Source: Saccharibacillus sp. CPCC 101409 (GTDB lineage: Bacteria > Bacillota > Bacilli > Paenibacillales > Paenibacillaceae). From it: DNA of 64,000 bases. A model generated the notes under the pieces. The model was not told the origin of the DNA. It worked only from the letters and a program-made list of their open reading frames with translations, and ran no database searches. Location: the NCBI RefSeq assembly GCF_030518235.1, contig NZ_JAULSA010000005.1, positions 248,001 through 312,000 of the forward strand, in the 5' to 3' direction. Position 1 is the stretch's first letter. Every line of letters starts with the position of its first letter. The translations under genes and the position numbers were made by a program. Shown one piece after another: positions 43,641 through 51,535 of this stretch.

Positions 43641-43907
43641 ATGAAAAAAAGACTGGCTTATACACTGAGCTTCGCGCTGCTGCTCGGCGCCGCGGTGCCG
43701 ATCGCGCAGAGAACCGTTCACGCTCAGGCCAAAACGTATAAAAACTGCACCGAACTGAACAAAGACTACAAAGGCGGCGTCGCCAAATCGGCTTCGGTCA
43801 AAAACAAAGGCGGCAAAACCAAATACAAGCCGTTCGTCTCGGCGGAACTGTACGAAGCGAACAAGAAAAGCGATCGCGACAAAGACTTTATCGCCTGCGA
43901 GAAGTAA
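43641..43907 (+). CDS. Secreted Excalibur-domain protein
   Basis: 88 residues: signal peptide (KKRLAYTLSFALLLGAAVPIA, cleavage near VHAQA) followed by one Excalibur calcium-binding module, recognised by YKNCTELNKDYKGGVAKSA and the C-terminal DRDKDFIACEK (DxDxDG-like loop with Cys pair). The loop lacks the usual Gly. These modules often occur with nucleases; none is nearby. GGAGGGGG lies 9 bases before ATG 43641. Own terminator. Confidence 0.82.
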   Translation: MKKRLAYTLSFALLLGAAVPIAQRTVHAQAKTYKNCTELNKDYKGGVAKSASVKNKGGKTKYKPFVSAELYEANKKSDRDKDFIACEK

Positions 43908-43953
43908 GCTTGCATCGACGATTCAAAAAAGGATTCATGTTTACCGGTACAAA

Positions 43954-43993
43954 AAGGGCTGCGCGGAGAAAACTCCGGCAGCCTTATTTTTAT
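43954..43993 (+). terminator. Terminator of Excalibur gene
   Basis: AAGGGCTGCGCGGAG (43954-43968) pairs with CTCCGGCAGCCTT (43973-43985) with a small bulge. ATTTTTA follows on the plus strand. Confidence 0.75.
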
Positions 43994-44027
43994 GATAATA
44001 CGATCCTATTCGCTCTCGTCCAATCCC

Positions 44028-44852
44028 TCAGGCAAAACGCTCTTCTTTCACCAGCAGCCGCAGCGCGGCGGCGATCTTGTCCCAATCTTCGTCGACGCTT
44101 CCTTCCAGCACTCCCGGAAGCTTCAGCAGCGAACTTACGCTTTCCCGCATTTGCTGCTGCTCCATGTTCATTTGCTCCGCGTCGAAATGGACCCCGGCCG
44201 GCGGATTGGCGAACAAGCGCCGAAGCTGGAATTCCATCGCGTCCACAAAAGTTAGGCTCGACCGGTGCAGCTCCCGTACAAACTCGCCTATTTCCCAGTC
44301 CGCCGATACGATCTCGTTTTCCCACATGGGGCAGCCGTCTTCATCCCGATAGAAAGCGAATCCGTGCGCATAGATCCGATCTTCGTACCGGAACAGGAAC
44401 ACTTCGGGCGCTCCGATCAGATACAGAAAATCGATATGCCGGCTGAACAAAGAAGAAATCAGCGTTTCGCACAGGTCTTCCTCTTCTTCGGTGACTTCGT
44501 CTTCGACCCGAGCTTCCCTGTAGCGGCCCAGCTTCTCCCTCAGCCGCTTCAACGACTTCCCGTCCCGGATGATCTCAAACAGTTCGGGCGATACGGATTG
44601 GCACAGAAACGGCAGAGTCGCAAACGTATCGTCGTAGACGCGCATAAACTGATAATCCAAATGATGCGGATCTTCTGTGACGTAACCGTTCCAGTGCTTC
44701 CGTACATAATCCGGGTTGTAGCGCGGAAATTCGGTCTCGCCGAACCGCAGCCAGTAATAACTGTAGGATAGGGCGAAGTAGCTGAAACGAAGATCCGGCT
44801 CTTCTCCCCAGGGCTCGATGTCTTCCACCTTTTTGAGCCGAAAACCGAACAT
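44028..44852 (-). CDS. Hypothetical protein, DUF5984-like
   Basis: 274-residue soluble protein. Visible landmarks: FSYFALSYSYYWLRFGETEFPRY near residues 20-44, EDEVTEEEEDLCETL acid run, and IGAPEVFLFRYEDRIYAHGF. This resembles the DUF5984 group I recall, often found in immunity-protein contexts, but I am not certain. GGGAGG precedes the ATG. No toxin partner is visible nearby. Confidence 0.55.
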   Translation of the reverse strand: MFGFRLKKVEDIEPWGEEPDLRFSYFALSYSYYWLRFGETEFPRYNPDYVRKHWNGYVTEDPHHLDYQFMRVYDDTFATLPFLCQSVSPELFEIIRDGKSLKRLREKLGRYREARVEDEVTEEEEDLCETLISSLFSRHIDFLYLIGAPEVFLFRYEDRIYAHGFAFYRDEDGCPMWENEIVSADWEIGEFVRELHRSSLTFVDAMEFQLRRLFANPPAGVHFDAEQMNMEQQQMRESVSSLLKLPGVLEGSVDEDWDKIAAALRLLVKEERFA

Positions 44853-44905
44853 GCCGCACCTCCCGATTTTAAGCGGACGTCCGGACGATCAACGTTCAGC
44901 TTTAT

Positions 44906-45367
44906 TTAAATTGTCAAAAAATAATGCCAGTATTCGTCGTCCTTGATATATCCCCGGCCTTCGTACAGCTTCTGCGCAGTCCGGTTATCCGGGGCGGTCG
45001 ACAGCTGCAGTCCTTTGGCGCCCGTAAGCTCCGCGTGCTCCCTGGCCGCATCCAACAGCTGCCCGGCGATGCCGGCACCGCGATGCTCGGGCCGCACATA
45101 GAGATCGTTCAGGGTCCAGACCCGACGCATGGAAACGGACGAGAAAGTCGGGTAAAGCTGCGTGAATCCCGCCGCCTCGCCCGTTCGTGCATGTTCGGCC
45201 AGCAGAATCACCGATTGCAGATTCTCCAGCCGCTGCGACAGAAACTGTCGCGCGCCTTCCGGATCGGACGCCTGCCGATAGAACATCCGGTAAGCGTCGA
45301 ACAGTTCCGTCAGCGCGTCCAGGTCGGGCAGCGACGCGGGCCTGACTTTCCAACCTTTTTCGCTCAT
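44906..45367 (-). CDS. GNAT family N-acetyltransferase
   Basis: 153-residue GNAT: N-terminal SLPDLDALTELFDAYRMFY, acetyl-CoA loop WTLNDLYVRPEHRGAGIAGQLLDAA (about 84-109), C-terminal LSTAPDNRTAQKLYEGRGYIKDDEYWHYFL. The C-terminal block resembles GNATs acting on amino-acid analogues or polyamines. GGAGGAG is upstream of the ATG. Separated by 43 bases from the kinase-fold gene and possibly co-transcribed. Confidence 0.87.
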   Translation of the reverse strand: MSEKGWKVRPASLPDLDALTELFDAYRMFYRQASDPEGARQFLSQRLENLQSVILLAEHARTGEAAGFTQLYPTFSSVSMRRVWTLNDLYVRPEHRGAGIAGQLLDAAREHAELTGAKGLQLSTAPDNRTAQKLYEGRGYIKDDEYWHYFLTI

Positions 45368-45410
45368 ATTCCGCTCCTCCGGCTTTCTTGTTCTTGTGAT
45401 AAACTTCCGT

Positions 45411-46205
45411 TTACAGCAGAGCCAAACGTTCTTTGACCAGCTTGCGCAGCAGCGTTTTCTCCGTTTCCGGAATCGGCTCGGGCAGACGCGCCGCGGCCAC
45501 CGGCAGCAGCCAGCGTTCGACTTCTTCTATAGAGAAGCCCGACAATTCCGTATACGTCCGCAGATAACTTTCCCGGAACCGGACAGCCGCGTCCTGCATC
45601 GCTTCGCGCGGTCCGCCGGCTTCCGTTCCGAACCCGATCAGCAGCAGGGTGCGCGCGGCGTCGTACAGCGGGTGGCCGCAGTTGGAGTCGATCCAGTCGA
45701 TAATCCTCCACTCCCCTCCGCCCGCCGGAACGATGATATTTCCCGGATGATAGTCGCCGTGGCACAGCCGGTCTCCGTCCGGCAGGCGTTCGAGCTGTGC
45801 CAGCACGGCGGATTTCTCGTCTTCGTCCAGACCCGGCGCCTGCGGAATCCGCTGCACGAGCCGCTGCCGCTGCGAATCGTCCAGCGAACGCGCTTCGCGG
45901 CTGTGCAGCCGCACCTGCATCCCGGCGAACTCCGCCGCCGCGTCATCGACCGACTCCGGCTCGCGGTGAAGCTTCGCCAGCAGCGTTTCCCCTTCGATCC
46001 GCTCCAGCAGCATGCCCCGGCGCCCTTCGGCTTCGATCAGTCCGATCGTACGGGCGGAAGGAATGCCCTGCCGGTTCGCCCACTGCGTTTTCCGGTATTC
46101 CGATCTTATACCCGGTTCCGAGAACCATTCCCGAAATAATTTAAGCACATGTCCGGAGTCCTGTATAAAGACCTCCGCCGTTCCCCCGGTTCCGATTAGT
46201 TCCAT
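45411..46205 (-). CDS. Phosphotransferase, APH-like kinase fold
   Basis: 264-residue APH-family kinase. N-lobe GTGGTAEVFIQDSGHVLKLF with the ATP-site Lys; catalytic loop LCHGDYHPGNIIVP and metal-binding IIDWIDSNCGHPLYDAART. Such short proteins (about 260) are common in Firmicutes and are not proven resistance enzymes. GGGAGAAG precedes the ATG at 46205. Adjacent to a GNAT, repeating the arrangement at 19100-20547. Confidence 0.86.
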   Translation of the reverse strand: MELIGTGGTAEVFIQDSGHVLKLFREWFSEPGIRSEYRKTQWANRQGIPSARTIGLIEAEGRRGMLLERIEGETLLAKLHREPESVDDAAAEFAGMQVRLHSREARSLDDSQRQRLVQRIPQAPGLDEDEKSAVLAQLERLPDGDRLCHGDYHPGNIIVPAGGGEWRIIDWIDSNCGHPLYDAARTLLLIGFGTEAGGPREAMQDAAVRFRESYLRTYTELSGFSIEEVERWLLPVAAARLPEPIPETEKTLLRKLVKERLALL

Positions 46206-46239
46206 CTGTTCTTCTCCCGCTTTCCGCCGCGAATCCGGC

Positions 46240-46491
46240 TTATCTTCGTTCCAGAGGACGCTCCAGCGCGTACAACTCGTCTTCGATCTGGGCGATCTTT
46301 TCGTTTACGGCCGCTTTCGCGTCGCGCACCGCTTGATTGTACACATACGGTCCCAGTCGTTGAAGCATATGGTCGAGCAGCTGCTCCGCGGCGATTTCCC
46401 CGATTTCTTCCGAACGCTCTTCGTAAAAAAACGCTTGCAGATCTTCGATCAGTTCCAGCTTTTGCTCCCTGGGCAGTTTGATCGGAATCAT
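46240..46491 (-). CDS. DUF2164 protein (83 aa)
   Basis: 83 residues with the DUF2164 pattern: IKLPREQKLELIEDLQAFFYEERSEEIGEIAAEQLLDHMLQRLGPYVYNQAVRDA. All-helical, soluble, function unknown. ATG 46491 has GGAGG 8 bases upstream; a very long in-frame extension overlaps the next GNAT and has no merit. Probably follows the GNAT at 46542 on one transcript. Confidence 0.8.
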   Translation of the reverse strand: MIPIKLPREQKLELIEDLQAFFYEERSEEIGEIAAEQLLDHMLQRLGPYVYNQAVRDAKAAVNEKIAQIEDELYALERPLERR

Positions 46492-46541
46492 AGATGCATC
46501 CTCCTCGTATTCGGCCGGCCCGGCTTGGGACCTTCGCCTCG

Positions 46542-46934
46542 TTACTTGCTCCGGTGCATCACGACCTGGCCGGTCGGCTTGAATCCGCTGCCTTCGTAAT
46601 AAGCCGACAATTTGCCCGAACAAAACAGGCTGACGACTTCGATCTGGTTCAGCTCCCGCATCATCCTGTCCATCAGCTGCCTTCCGATTCCTCGTCCCCG
46701 ATGCGTGCCGAGCACCACCACATCTTCCACGTAAGCACGGTAAACGCCGTCCGAGACGGCCCGGCAGAAGCCCACCAGCTGTTTGTCTTCCCAGGCGCCC
46801 AGCACGACTCCGTGCCCCAGCAGCTTGCGCACGCCGTCTTTGCTGCGCGCAGGCCACCAATCGACGTCCTGATACAGCCGGATGACTTGAAGCGGGGGAA
46901 TCGGTTTTTCCGTGTGCAGCTTGATGACAACCAT
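46542..46934 (-). CDS. GNAT family N-acetyltransferase
   Basis: 130-residue short GNAT of the YdgE/PhnO-like subgroup: QVIRLYQDVDWWPARSKDGVRKLL, AYVEDVVVLGTHRGRGIGRQLMDRMMREL (acetyl-CoA loop, about 65-94) and SAYYEGSGFKPTGQVVM. AAGGAGG precedes ATG 46934. The subgroup is frequent near small-molecule detox genes in Bacilli; acceptor unknown. Confidence 0.87.
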   Translation of the reverse strand: MVVIKLHTEKPIPPLQVIRLYQDVDWWPARSKDGVRKLLGHGVVLGAWEDKQLVGFCRAVSDGVYRAYVEDVVVLGTHRGRGIGRQLMDRMMRELNQIEVVSLFCSGKLSAYYEGSGFKPTGQVVMHRSK

Positions 46935-47053
46935 GTCCGAAGCCTCCTTGTCGGTCTTGAAGTCCATACGGTTTCTTTAGACTATGCCCGAAATCCCTGC
47001 GAAAGTCGAGTCTATTCGTCTTTTTCGCTCTATCCGATTTCTTCGTTAAATAT

Positions 47054-47090
47054 ACAAAACAGCCCGGCCGCACTTCCATGCGTTCCGGGC
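47054..47090 (-). terminator. Weak terminator after the gene at 47122
   Basis: GCCCGG (47062-47067) pairs with CCGGGC (47085-47090) with a 17-base loop. TGTTTTG follows on the minus strand. Confidence 0.4.
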
Positions 47091-47121
47091 ATAAGTCCGC
47101 TGCAGCTCTCAGGCGGGCAGG

Positions 47122-47811
47122 TTAGGGTTCGATCGGCTTGACCATGCTCGGGTCGGCGATCAGGGACAGCGCGCGGTCGTCCAGACAGCCGTACCAGACG
47201 TCGGAATAATAATCCATAATGAGCAGATCGTTTCCGCACAGATAGAAGGAATGCGAAGGCTCTTTGAATACATAGTAACCGTCCAGCCAGATCGGGTGCA
47301 GTGTATCGCGGAACACCGCCGGATCGAGACTGCCTTCCAGTTTGCCAAAATGCAGGCTGCCGAACACAAGCTCCTGCAAACAAAATGTGGTCATAAAATG
47401 GCTCAGGGACGGACAAACGATCTCCGGTTCCTCCAGGCGGTCGTCCCACAGCCGGGCCGCGTCGCTGTAGACCGGAGAATCTTCGCGGTTCGCGTCGACC
47501 TGGCAGCTCCAGCTTCCCTGGTTCTCAAGCAAAAAAGTAATCCGGTCCGCTTCGCGCCGAAGTTCTCCCGCGCCCATCCAGATATCCTGCGCTTCGAACA
47601 GCCTCGGTCTCATGGCCGGCGGGTACGGGCTGTTTTCGTAAGCCGGGTTCGGCCAGTTGCCGGCAAAGCGGTACAATTCTTGCAGCGCGGCGGGCAGATC
47701 GGCGGGAATCTCGCGGGGCTTCAGCCCGTATTCGGGTTTGGCGGGCCCCGCCCATTTGCAAATAAAAGCTTTCAGCCGCTCGATGGTTTGTTCGTTGTCC
47801 GGAATCAGCAT
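47122..47811 (-). CDS. Hypothetical protein, SMI1/KNR4-like
   Basis: 229 residues. The pattern LPAALQELYRFAGNWPNP near residues 38-55, followed by FEAQDIWMGAGEL and ENQGSWSCQVDANREDSPVY, resembles SMI1/KNR4 or SUKH-type proteins, many of which are immunity factors against toxins. The match is by eye only. AAAGGGGAA precedes the ATG. No toxin gene is adjacent. Confidence 0.5.
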   Translation of the reverse strand: MLIPDNEQTIERLKAFICKWAGPAKPEYGLKPREIPADLPAALQELYRFAGNWPNPAYENSPYPPAMRPRLFEAQDIWMGAGELRREADRITFLLENQGSWSCQVDANREDSPVYSDAARLWDDRLEEPEIVCPSLSHFMTTFCLQELVFGSLHFGKLEGSLDPAVFRDTLHPIWLDGYYVFKEPSHSFYLCGNDLLIMDYYSDVWYGCLDDRALSLIADPSMVKPIEP

Positions 47812-48125
47812 ATAAATTCCCCTTTGTATGTAAAATGAGCTGAATGTGCGTTCGAAGGCTTTTTCTGCGGGAAAAGCGGCTGCGCCGCTTCCTTGAGCAT
47901 GCGGCGCCCTGTGTATGTAGCTTTATTTTAACCGGAGTCCGGGCAATAAAGAAGTTCGCTCTTTCCTATTTCTGGTGAAAATCCGCGGCTGCCCGCATGC
48001 GAAGTTAGTCCCATTCCCGTGCACAGCGCTTCTCATCCCTCCGCCCGTACGGTACAGATCGGTCCGTTTTATTTGGTTACGCTATCATTTTCGCGTTTTC
48101 TGGCATATTTTTTCATAAATAGTGA
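47812..48125. other. Intergenic gap before glcT
   Basis: Divergent region of about 310 bases. A short stem (AAGCGGC with GCCGCTT around 47873-47889) lies near the left end without a T-run. No gene, repeat or operator was found in the rest. The glcT promoter begins at 48126. Confidence 0.4.
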
Positions 48126-48271
48126 TTGACGACCCGGCCGATTCCTTTTATGATAAGGGCATACAACGAATTTTACATATTCTATGTCGATTCGATCATA
48201 CAAACCGGCGTGTTACCGCAAGGGCATGAGCCAAGAATACCGTCCGTACAGGGGGGATTCTTGGCTTTTTT
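48126..48271 (+). promoter_or_regulatory. glcT promoter with GlcT-type RAT and terminator
   Basis: -35 TTGACG (48126-48131), 17-base spacer, -10 TATGAT (48149-48154). In the leader, a GlcT-type RAT around 48204-48234 contains GGCGTGTTACCG and AGGGCATGAG, as in the ptsG antiterminator of B. subtilis. It overlaps a terminator: GCCAAGAAT (48230-48238) pairs with ATTCTTGGC (48257-48265), then six T. The next gene is glcT, not ptsG. Confidence 0.85.
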
Positions 48272-48302
48272 GCATTCCCGTACCCGGAAAGGAGAGAACC
48301 GC

Positions 48303-49160
48303 ATGCCCAGGGAAAATGAAAATTTCGAAGTGGAGCGGGTGATCGGCAGCAATGTCGTCATGGCCCGCGGAGAACGGAGCGGCGAGGAATTCGTCATTAT
48401 CGGCAAAGGCATCGGCTTTACGATCAAGAACGGCGGAATCGTGGAAGCGGAAGATCCGCGGATCGAGAAACGGTTCCGGCTCGAAGATCGCGAAGAATGG
48501 GGCCGCTACCGGATGCTGCTGGAAAATATCGATCCCGAAGTGATCCGGATCTCGAACGAAATCGTCGGCAGCATCGAAGAGCGTTTCGGCATCAAGCCCG
48601 ACGACAAGATCTATCTGGCGCTGCCGAGCCATATCCAGTTTACGGTCTACCGGCTGCGCAACGGCATGGACATCGTCAATCCGCTGCTGGAAGCCACCCG
48701 GCTCAGCTTTCCGAAGGAATTCGAACTCGCCGCGCGGGCAGCCGAACGGATCGGTCGGGAATTCGGCCTTGAAGTCCCGGAAGATGAAATCGGTTTCTTG
48801 ACTTATCACGTCTATTCCGCGCTCAGCAGCGTGCCGGTCGGCCAGGTCGTCCGGACTTCGAATATCGTCGGGGACCTGCTGGAAACGATCCGGCGCGAAA
48901 ATTTGCTGGACCTTCCTCCGGGCGGCATGAATATGGTGCGTCTGACGATTCACCTGCGCTGTCTGCTGGAGCGGCTGCTACGGGAAGAAAAAACGTCCAA
49001 TCCGCTGCTGCCCTGGATCGAGAAAGAATGCGGCGACGCTTTCCGCCTCGCCCAGCGGCTCGCTTCCCGAATCCGCAGATCGCTGGACGTGGACGTCCCG
49101 CGCGAAGAAACCGGTTTTCTGGCGCTGCATCTGCACCGCATGATGTACGCCTCCAAATAA
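48303..49160 (+). CDS. glcT: PtsGHI antiterminator GlcT
   Basis: 285-residue BglG-family antiterminator. RNA-binding CAT domain (1-60): ENFEVERVIGSNVVMARGER and VIIGKGIGFTIKNG. Two PRDs follow, with conserved His in SHIQFTVYRLRNGMDIVNP, EIGFLTYHVYSAL, LTIHLRCLLERLLREE and TGFLALHLHRMM. EII-Glc controls it: without glucose it is phosphorylated and inactive. AAAGGAGAG precedes ATG 48303. It shares an operon with ptsG (36-base gap, no terminator between). The RAT upstream of glcT suggests autoregulation. Confidence 0.9.
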   Translation: MPRENENFEVERVIGSNVVMARGERSGEEFVIIGKGIGFTIKNGGIVEAEDPRIEKRFRLEDREEWGRYRMLLENIDPEVIRISNEIVGSIEERFGIKPDDKIYLALPSHIQFTVYRLRNGMDIVNPLLEATRLSFPKEFELAARAAERIGREFGLEVPEDEIGFLTYHVYSALSSVPVGQVVRTSNIVGDLLETIRRENLLDLPPGGMNMVRLTIHLRCLLERLLREEKTSNPLLPWIEKECGDAFRLAQRLASRIRRSLDVDVPREETGFLALHLHRMMYASK

Positions 49161-49196
49161 GGCTTCAACCATTTTACATACAAAGGATGATGACAA

Positions 49197-50663
49197 ATGC
49201 TAGCTTTTCTGCAAAGGCTGGGACGATCGCTGATGCTGCCGGTCGCTACGCTGCCGGCGGCGGCTATCCTGCAAAGTTTAGGTCTGCTCGATTATGAGAA
49301 AGACATTCCTCTGGGCCATGTCGTCGGCGGGTTCCTGAACCAGTACGTCGCTCCGTTCCTGAATGTCGGCGCCGGGACGATCTTCGGCAATCTGCCGCTC
49401 ATTTTCGCGATCGGCGTAGCCATAGGCTTTGCCGGGGACGCGGTAGCAGCGCTGTCGGCGCTGATCGCTTACCAGATTCTCGTCGGCATTCTCGGCGCGG
49501 TGCCGGGTCAGATGCCGTTTATCGGCGACGACGTCGTGTTGAACATGGGCGTGCTCGGCGGGATCTTCGCCGGCGGCTGGTCCGCGTTCCTCTACAAACG
49601 CTATCATAATATCAAGATGCCGGAATGGCTCGGCTTCTTCTCGGGCAAACGGTTCGTGCCGATCATCACGGCTGTTTCCACCATCGTTCTCGCCGTCTTT
49701 ATCGGCATGATCTGGAGCCCGATCCAGGATGTCATCAGCGACTTCGGCAACTGGGTCGTCAGCCTCGGCGGACTGGGCGCGTTCCTGTTCGGCACCGCCA
49801 ACCGCCTGCTGATCCCGATCGGCCTGCATCACGTGCTCAACTCGATCGCCTGGTTCCAGATCGGCGATTTCACCAATGCGGCGGGCGAAGTGGTCCACGG
49901 CGACCTGACGCGCTTCTTCGCCGGCGACCCGACCGCCGGAATGTTTATGAGCGGCTTCTTCCCGATCATGATGTTCGCCCTGCCGGGCGCGGCGCTGGCT
50001 TTTATCCACACGGCCAAGCCCGAGAACCGCAAAACGGTCGCTTCCATCTTTATCGGTTCGGCTGTCGCTTCGTTCCTGACCGGTATCACCGAGCCGCTCG
50101 AATTCTCGTTTATGTTCGTGGCGCCGGTGCTGTACGGGGTGCACGCCATTCTGACCGGACTGTCGGGACTGATCATGTACATTCTCGACGTCCATCTGGG
50201 CTTCGGCTTCTCGGCCGGCCTGATCGACTATCTGGTCAATATGAAGCTGTCGCACAACGCCTGGATGCTGATTCCGGTCGGCCTGGTATTCTTCGTGGTC
50301 TACTATCTGCTGTTCCGCTTCATCATCGTCAAGTTTAACCTCAAAACGCCGGGACGCGAAGACGACTTCGAAGAAGGCGTGACGGAAGTGTTCGGCGAAG
50401 CGGCCAACACCGCCGCCGGCCCGATCACGTCTTCCCGCGCTTCGCAGATTCTGGAGAATATCGGCGGCCCGTCCAATATCATGGACATCGACGCCTGCGT
50501 GACCCGCCTGCGGCTGGTTGTGGCCGACGACAAAGCGGTCAACGACGCGGCGCTGAGAAAGCTCGGCGCTTCGGGTGTCATGCGTCTCGGCCAGGGCGCG
50601 GTACAGGTGGTGTTCGGCACCCAGTCCGAGCAGATCAAGAGCGATATCGAGAAGCTGCTGTAA
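49197..50663 (+). CDS. ptsG: Glucose PTS permease EIICB
   Basis: 488-residue EIICB. EIIC has about ten membrane helices (LMLPVATLPAAAILQSLGLL; LNMGVLGGIFAGGWSAFLYKRYHNIKMPEWLGFFSGKRFVPI; GITEPLEFSFMFVAPVLYGVHAIL). The linker is acidic, and EIIB carries the phospho-Cys in DIDACVTRLRLVVAD. EIIA is not fused and must come from elsewhere. The sequence fits glucose-type rather than N-acetylglucosamine-type, and the GlcT context supports this. AAGGATGATG precedes the ATG. Bacillus PtsG is an EIICBA, so the missing EIIA is a difference. Confidence 0.88.
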   Translation: MLAFLQRLGRSLMLPVATLPAAAILQSLGLLDYEKDIPLGHVVGGFLNQYVAPFLNVGAGTIFGNLPLIFAIGVAIGFAGDAVAALSALIAYQILVGILGAVPGQMPFIGDDVVLNMGVLGGIFAGGWSAFLYKRYHNIKMPEWLGFFSGKRFVPIITAVSTIVLAVFIGMIWSPIQDVISDFGNWVVSLGGLGAFLFGTANRLLIPIGLHHVLNSIAWFQIGDFTNAAGEVVHGDLTRFFAGDPTAGMFMSGFFPIMMFALPGAALAFIHTAKPENRKTVASIFIGSAVASFLTGITEPLEFSFMFVAPVLYGVHAILTGLSGLIMYILDVHLGFGFSAGLIDYLVNMKLSHNAWMLIPVGLVFFVVYYLLFRFIIVKFNLKTPGREDDFEEGVTEVFGEAANTAAGPITSSRASQILENIGGPSNIMDIDACVTRLRLVVADDKAVNDAALRKLGASGVMRLGQGAVQVVFGTQSEQIKSDIEKLL

Positions 50664-50744
50664 CGCAAAGCTTCCGCAAAACGGCGAGATCTCTGCCCCG
50701 TGCAGGATAGCCGCGCAGAAAAGAGGATAGGTCGGCGGCCCAAT

Positions 50745-50768
50745 GTCATTAATTTAACGTTTAATGAC
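50745..50768. repeat. AT-rich palindrome after ptsG
   Basis: GTCATTAA (50745-50752) and TTAATGAC (50761-50768) are exact complements around an 8-base spacer. It lies 80 bases past the ptsG stop, just before the terminator. Role unknown. Confidence 0.45.
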
Positions 50769-50776
50769 GAAAATCG

Positions 50777-50816
50777 AAAAGGAGCCGGTTATCGAGAAGA
50801 TAACCGGCTCCTTTTT
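50777..50816. terminator. Terminator of the glcT-ptsG operon
   Basis: AAAAGGAGCCGGTTATC (50777-50793) pairs with GATAACCGGCTCCTTTTT (50799-50816). Five T on the plus strand. It can also end the orphan gene on the minus strand. Confidence 0.9.
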
Positions 50817-50879
50817 GCATCGTTCTTCCAAGCAAGAAAGAGATTTGAACATTTTAGAGCGGGCGGATAGTCTACTTAT

Positions 50880-51326
50880 TTAAAATAGATCACTTTCCTT
50901 CCAATGTTCTCTCTTATAATTTTCGAATTCTTCACGATCAACAGGAACGTGTCCGTAATCTTTACTTCTAAGAAATTCTTGCACTCTTCTCAATCTGATC
51001 AACACTTCTTCGTTAGAACATCTTATGGATCTATCTTCTCCCATTTCGAAATCTACTAGAACCTGAGAGAAACGCACCATTTCCTCCAAATTCCCACCTG
51101 AACAATATTCGAAAAGATAAACGCTATACTGAAGCGCTTTCAATTCTTCCGGGGTAATAGTTGGATTACGAATACATTCAAGCATTCTAACGTCATACAT
51201 AATTTTCATCATTTCAAAGCCACCGTATTTTTTTAAAACTTTGAGGCCGTCTTTAATAAAGCGGGCGACTTCAGGAGAAGTCGTTTTTCGCAAATAGGTT
51301 TCGGCTTCCTCTTCAGAAATATCCAA
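50880..51326 (-). CDS. AT-rich orphan gene, unknown (148 aa)
   Basis: 148-residue soluble, largely helical protein: ISEEEAETYLRKTTSPEVARFI, GFEMMKIMYDVRMLECIRNP, a CSNEEVLIRLRRVQEFLRSKDYG stretch. I recognise no family. Its DNA is about 35% GC, against high-fifties for neighbours, with AT-rich codons, so it was probably acquired. The start is TTG 51326 with only a weak AGGG nearby. It sits between glcT-ptsG and msrA and is bracketed by strong terminators and two AT-rich palindromes. Confidence 0.62.
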   Translation of the reverse strand: MDISEEEAETYLRKTTSPEVARFIKDGLKVLKKYGGFEMMKIMYDVRMLECIRNPTITPEELKALQYSVYLFEYCSGGNLEEMVRFSQVLVDFEMGEDRSIRCSNEEVLIRLRRVQEFLRSKDYGHVPVDREEFENYKREHWKESDLF

Positions 51327-51409
51327 TGGCCCTATTCTTCTTTATTATGGAATACTATTTTATATACCTTTTCAAGATACTCTTAATCAAAAAAGGCTCT
51401 TGATTCAAA

Positions 51410-51448
51410 AAACGAACCGGCATGGGAAAATCCCATGCCGGTTCGTTT
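51410..51448 (-). terminator. Strong terminator after msrA
   Basis: AAACGAACCGGCATGGGA (51410-51427) pairs with TCCCATGCCGGTTCGTTT (51431-51448) around AAA. Six T follow on the minus strand. Confidence 0.9.
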
Positions 51449-51468
51449 CACATCTGGCTTGCTAATTC

Positions 51469-51493
51469 TGTTATTAAGCTAAGCTTAATAACA
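51469..51493. repeat. 25-bp AT-rich perfect palindrome
   Basis: TGTTATTAAGCT (51469-51480), one base A, then AGCTTAATAACA (51482-51493). It lies between the msrA stop and its terminator. With the palindrome at 50745-50768 it brackets the AT-rich orphan gene. Role unknown. Confidence 0.6.
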
Positions 51494-51535
51494 TTGGCCG
51501 CCGGCCGAAAGCTCTGCAACATCGGCGGCTGCCGC

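Noticed and set aside
46240-47079. 279-residue reading frame including DUF2164
   Set aside because: Only the last 83 codons match DUF2164 and have a ribosome binding site; the front overlaps a GNAT gene in another frame.
48126-48302. Extended N-terminus of GlcT (starting at 48126)
   Set aside because: It would run through the RAT and terminator; ATG 48303 has a proper ribosome binding site and matches GlcT length.
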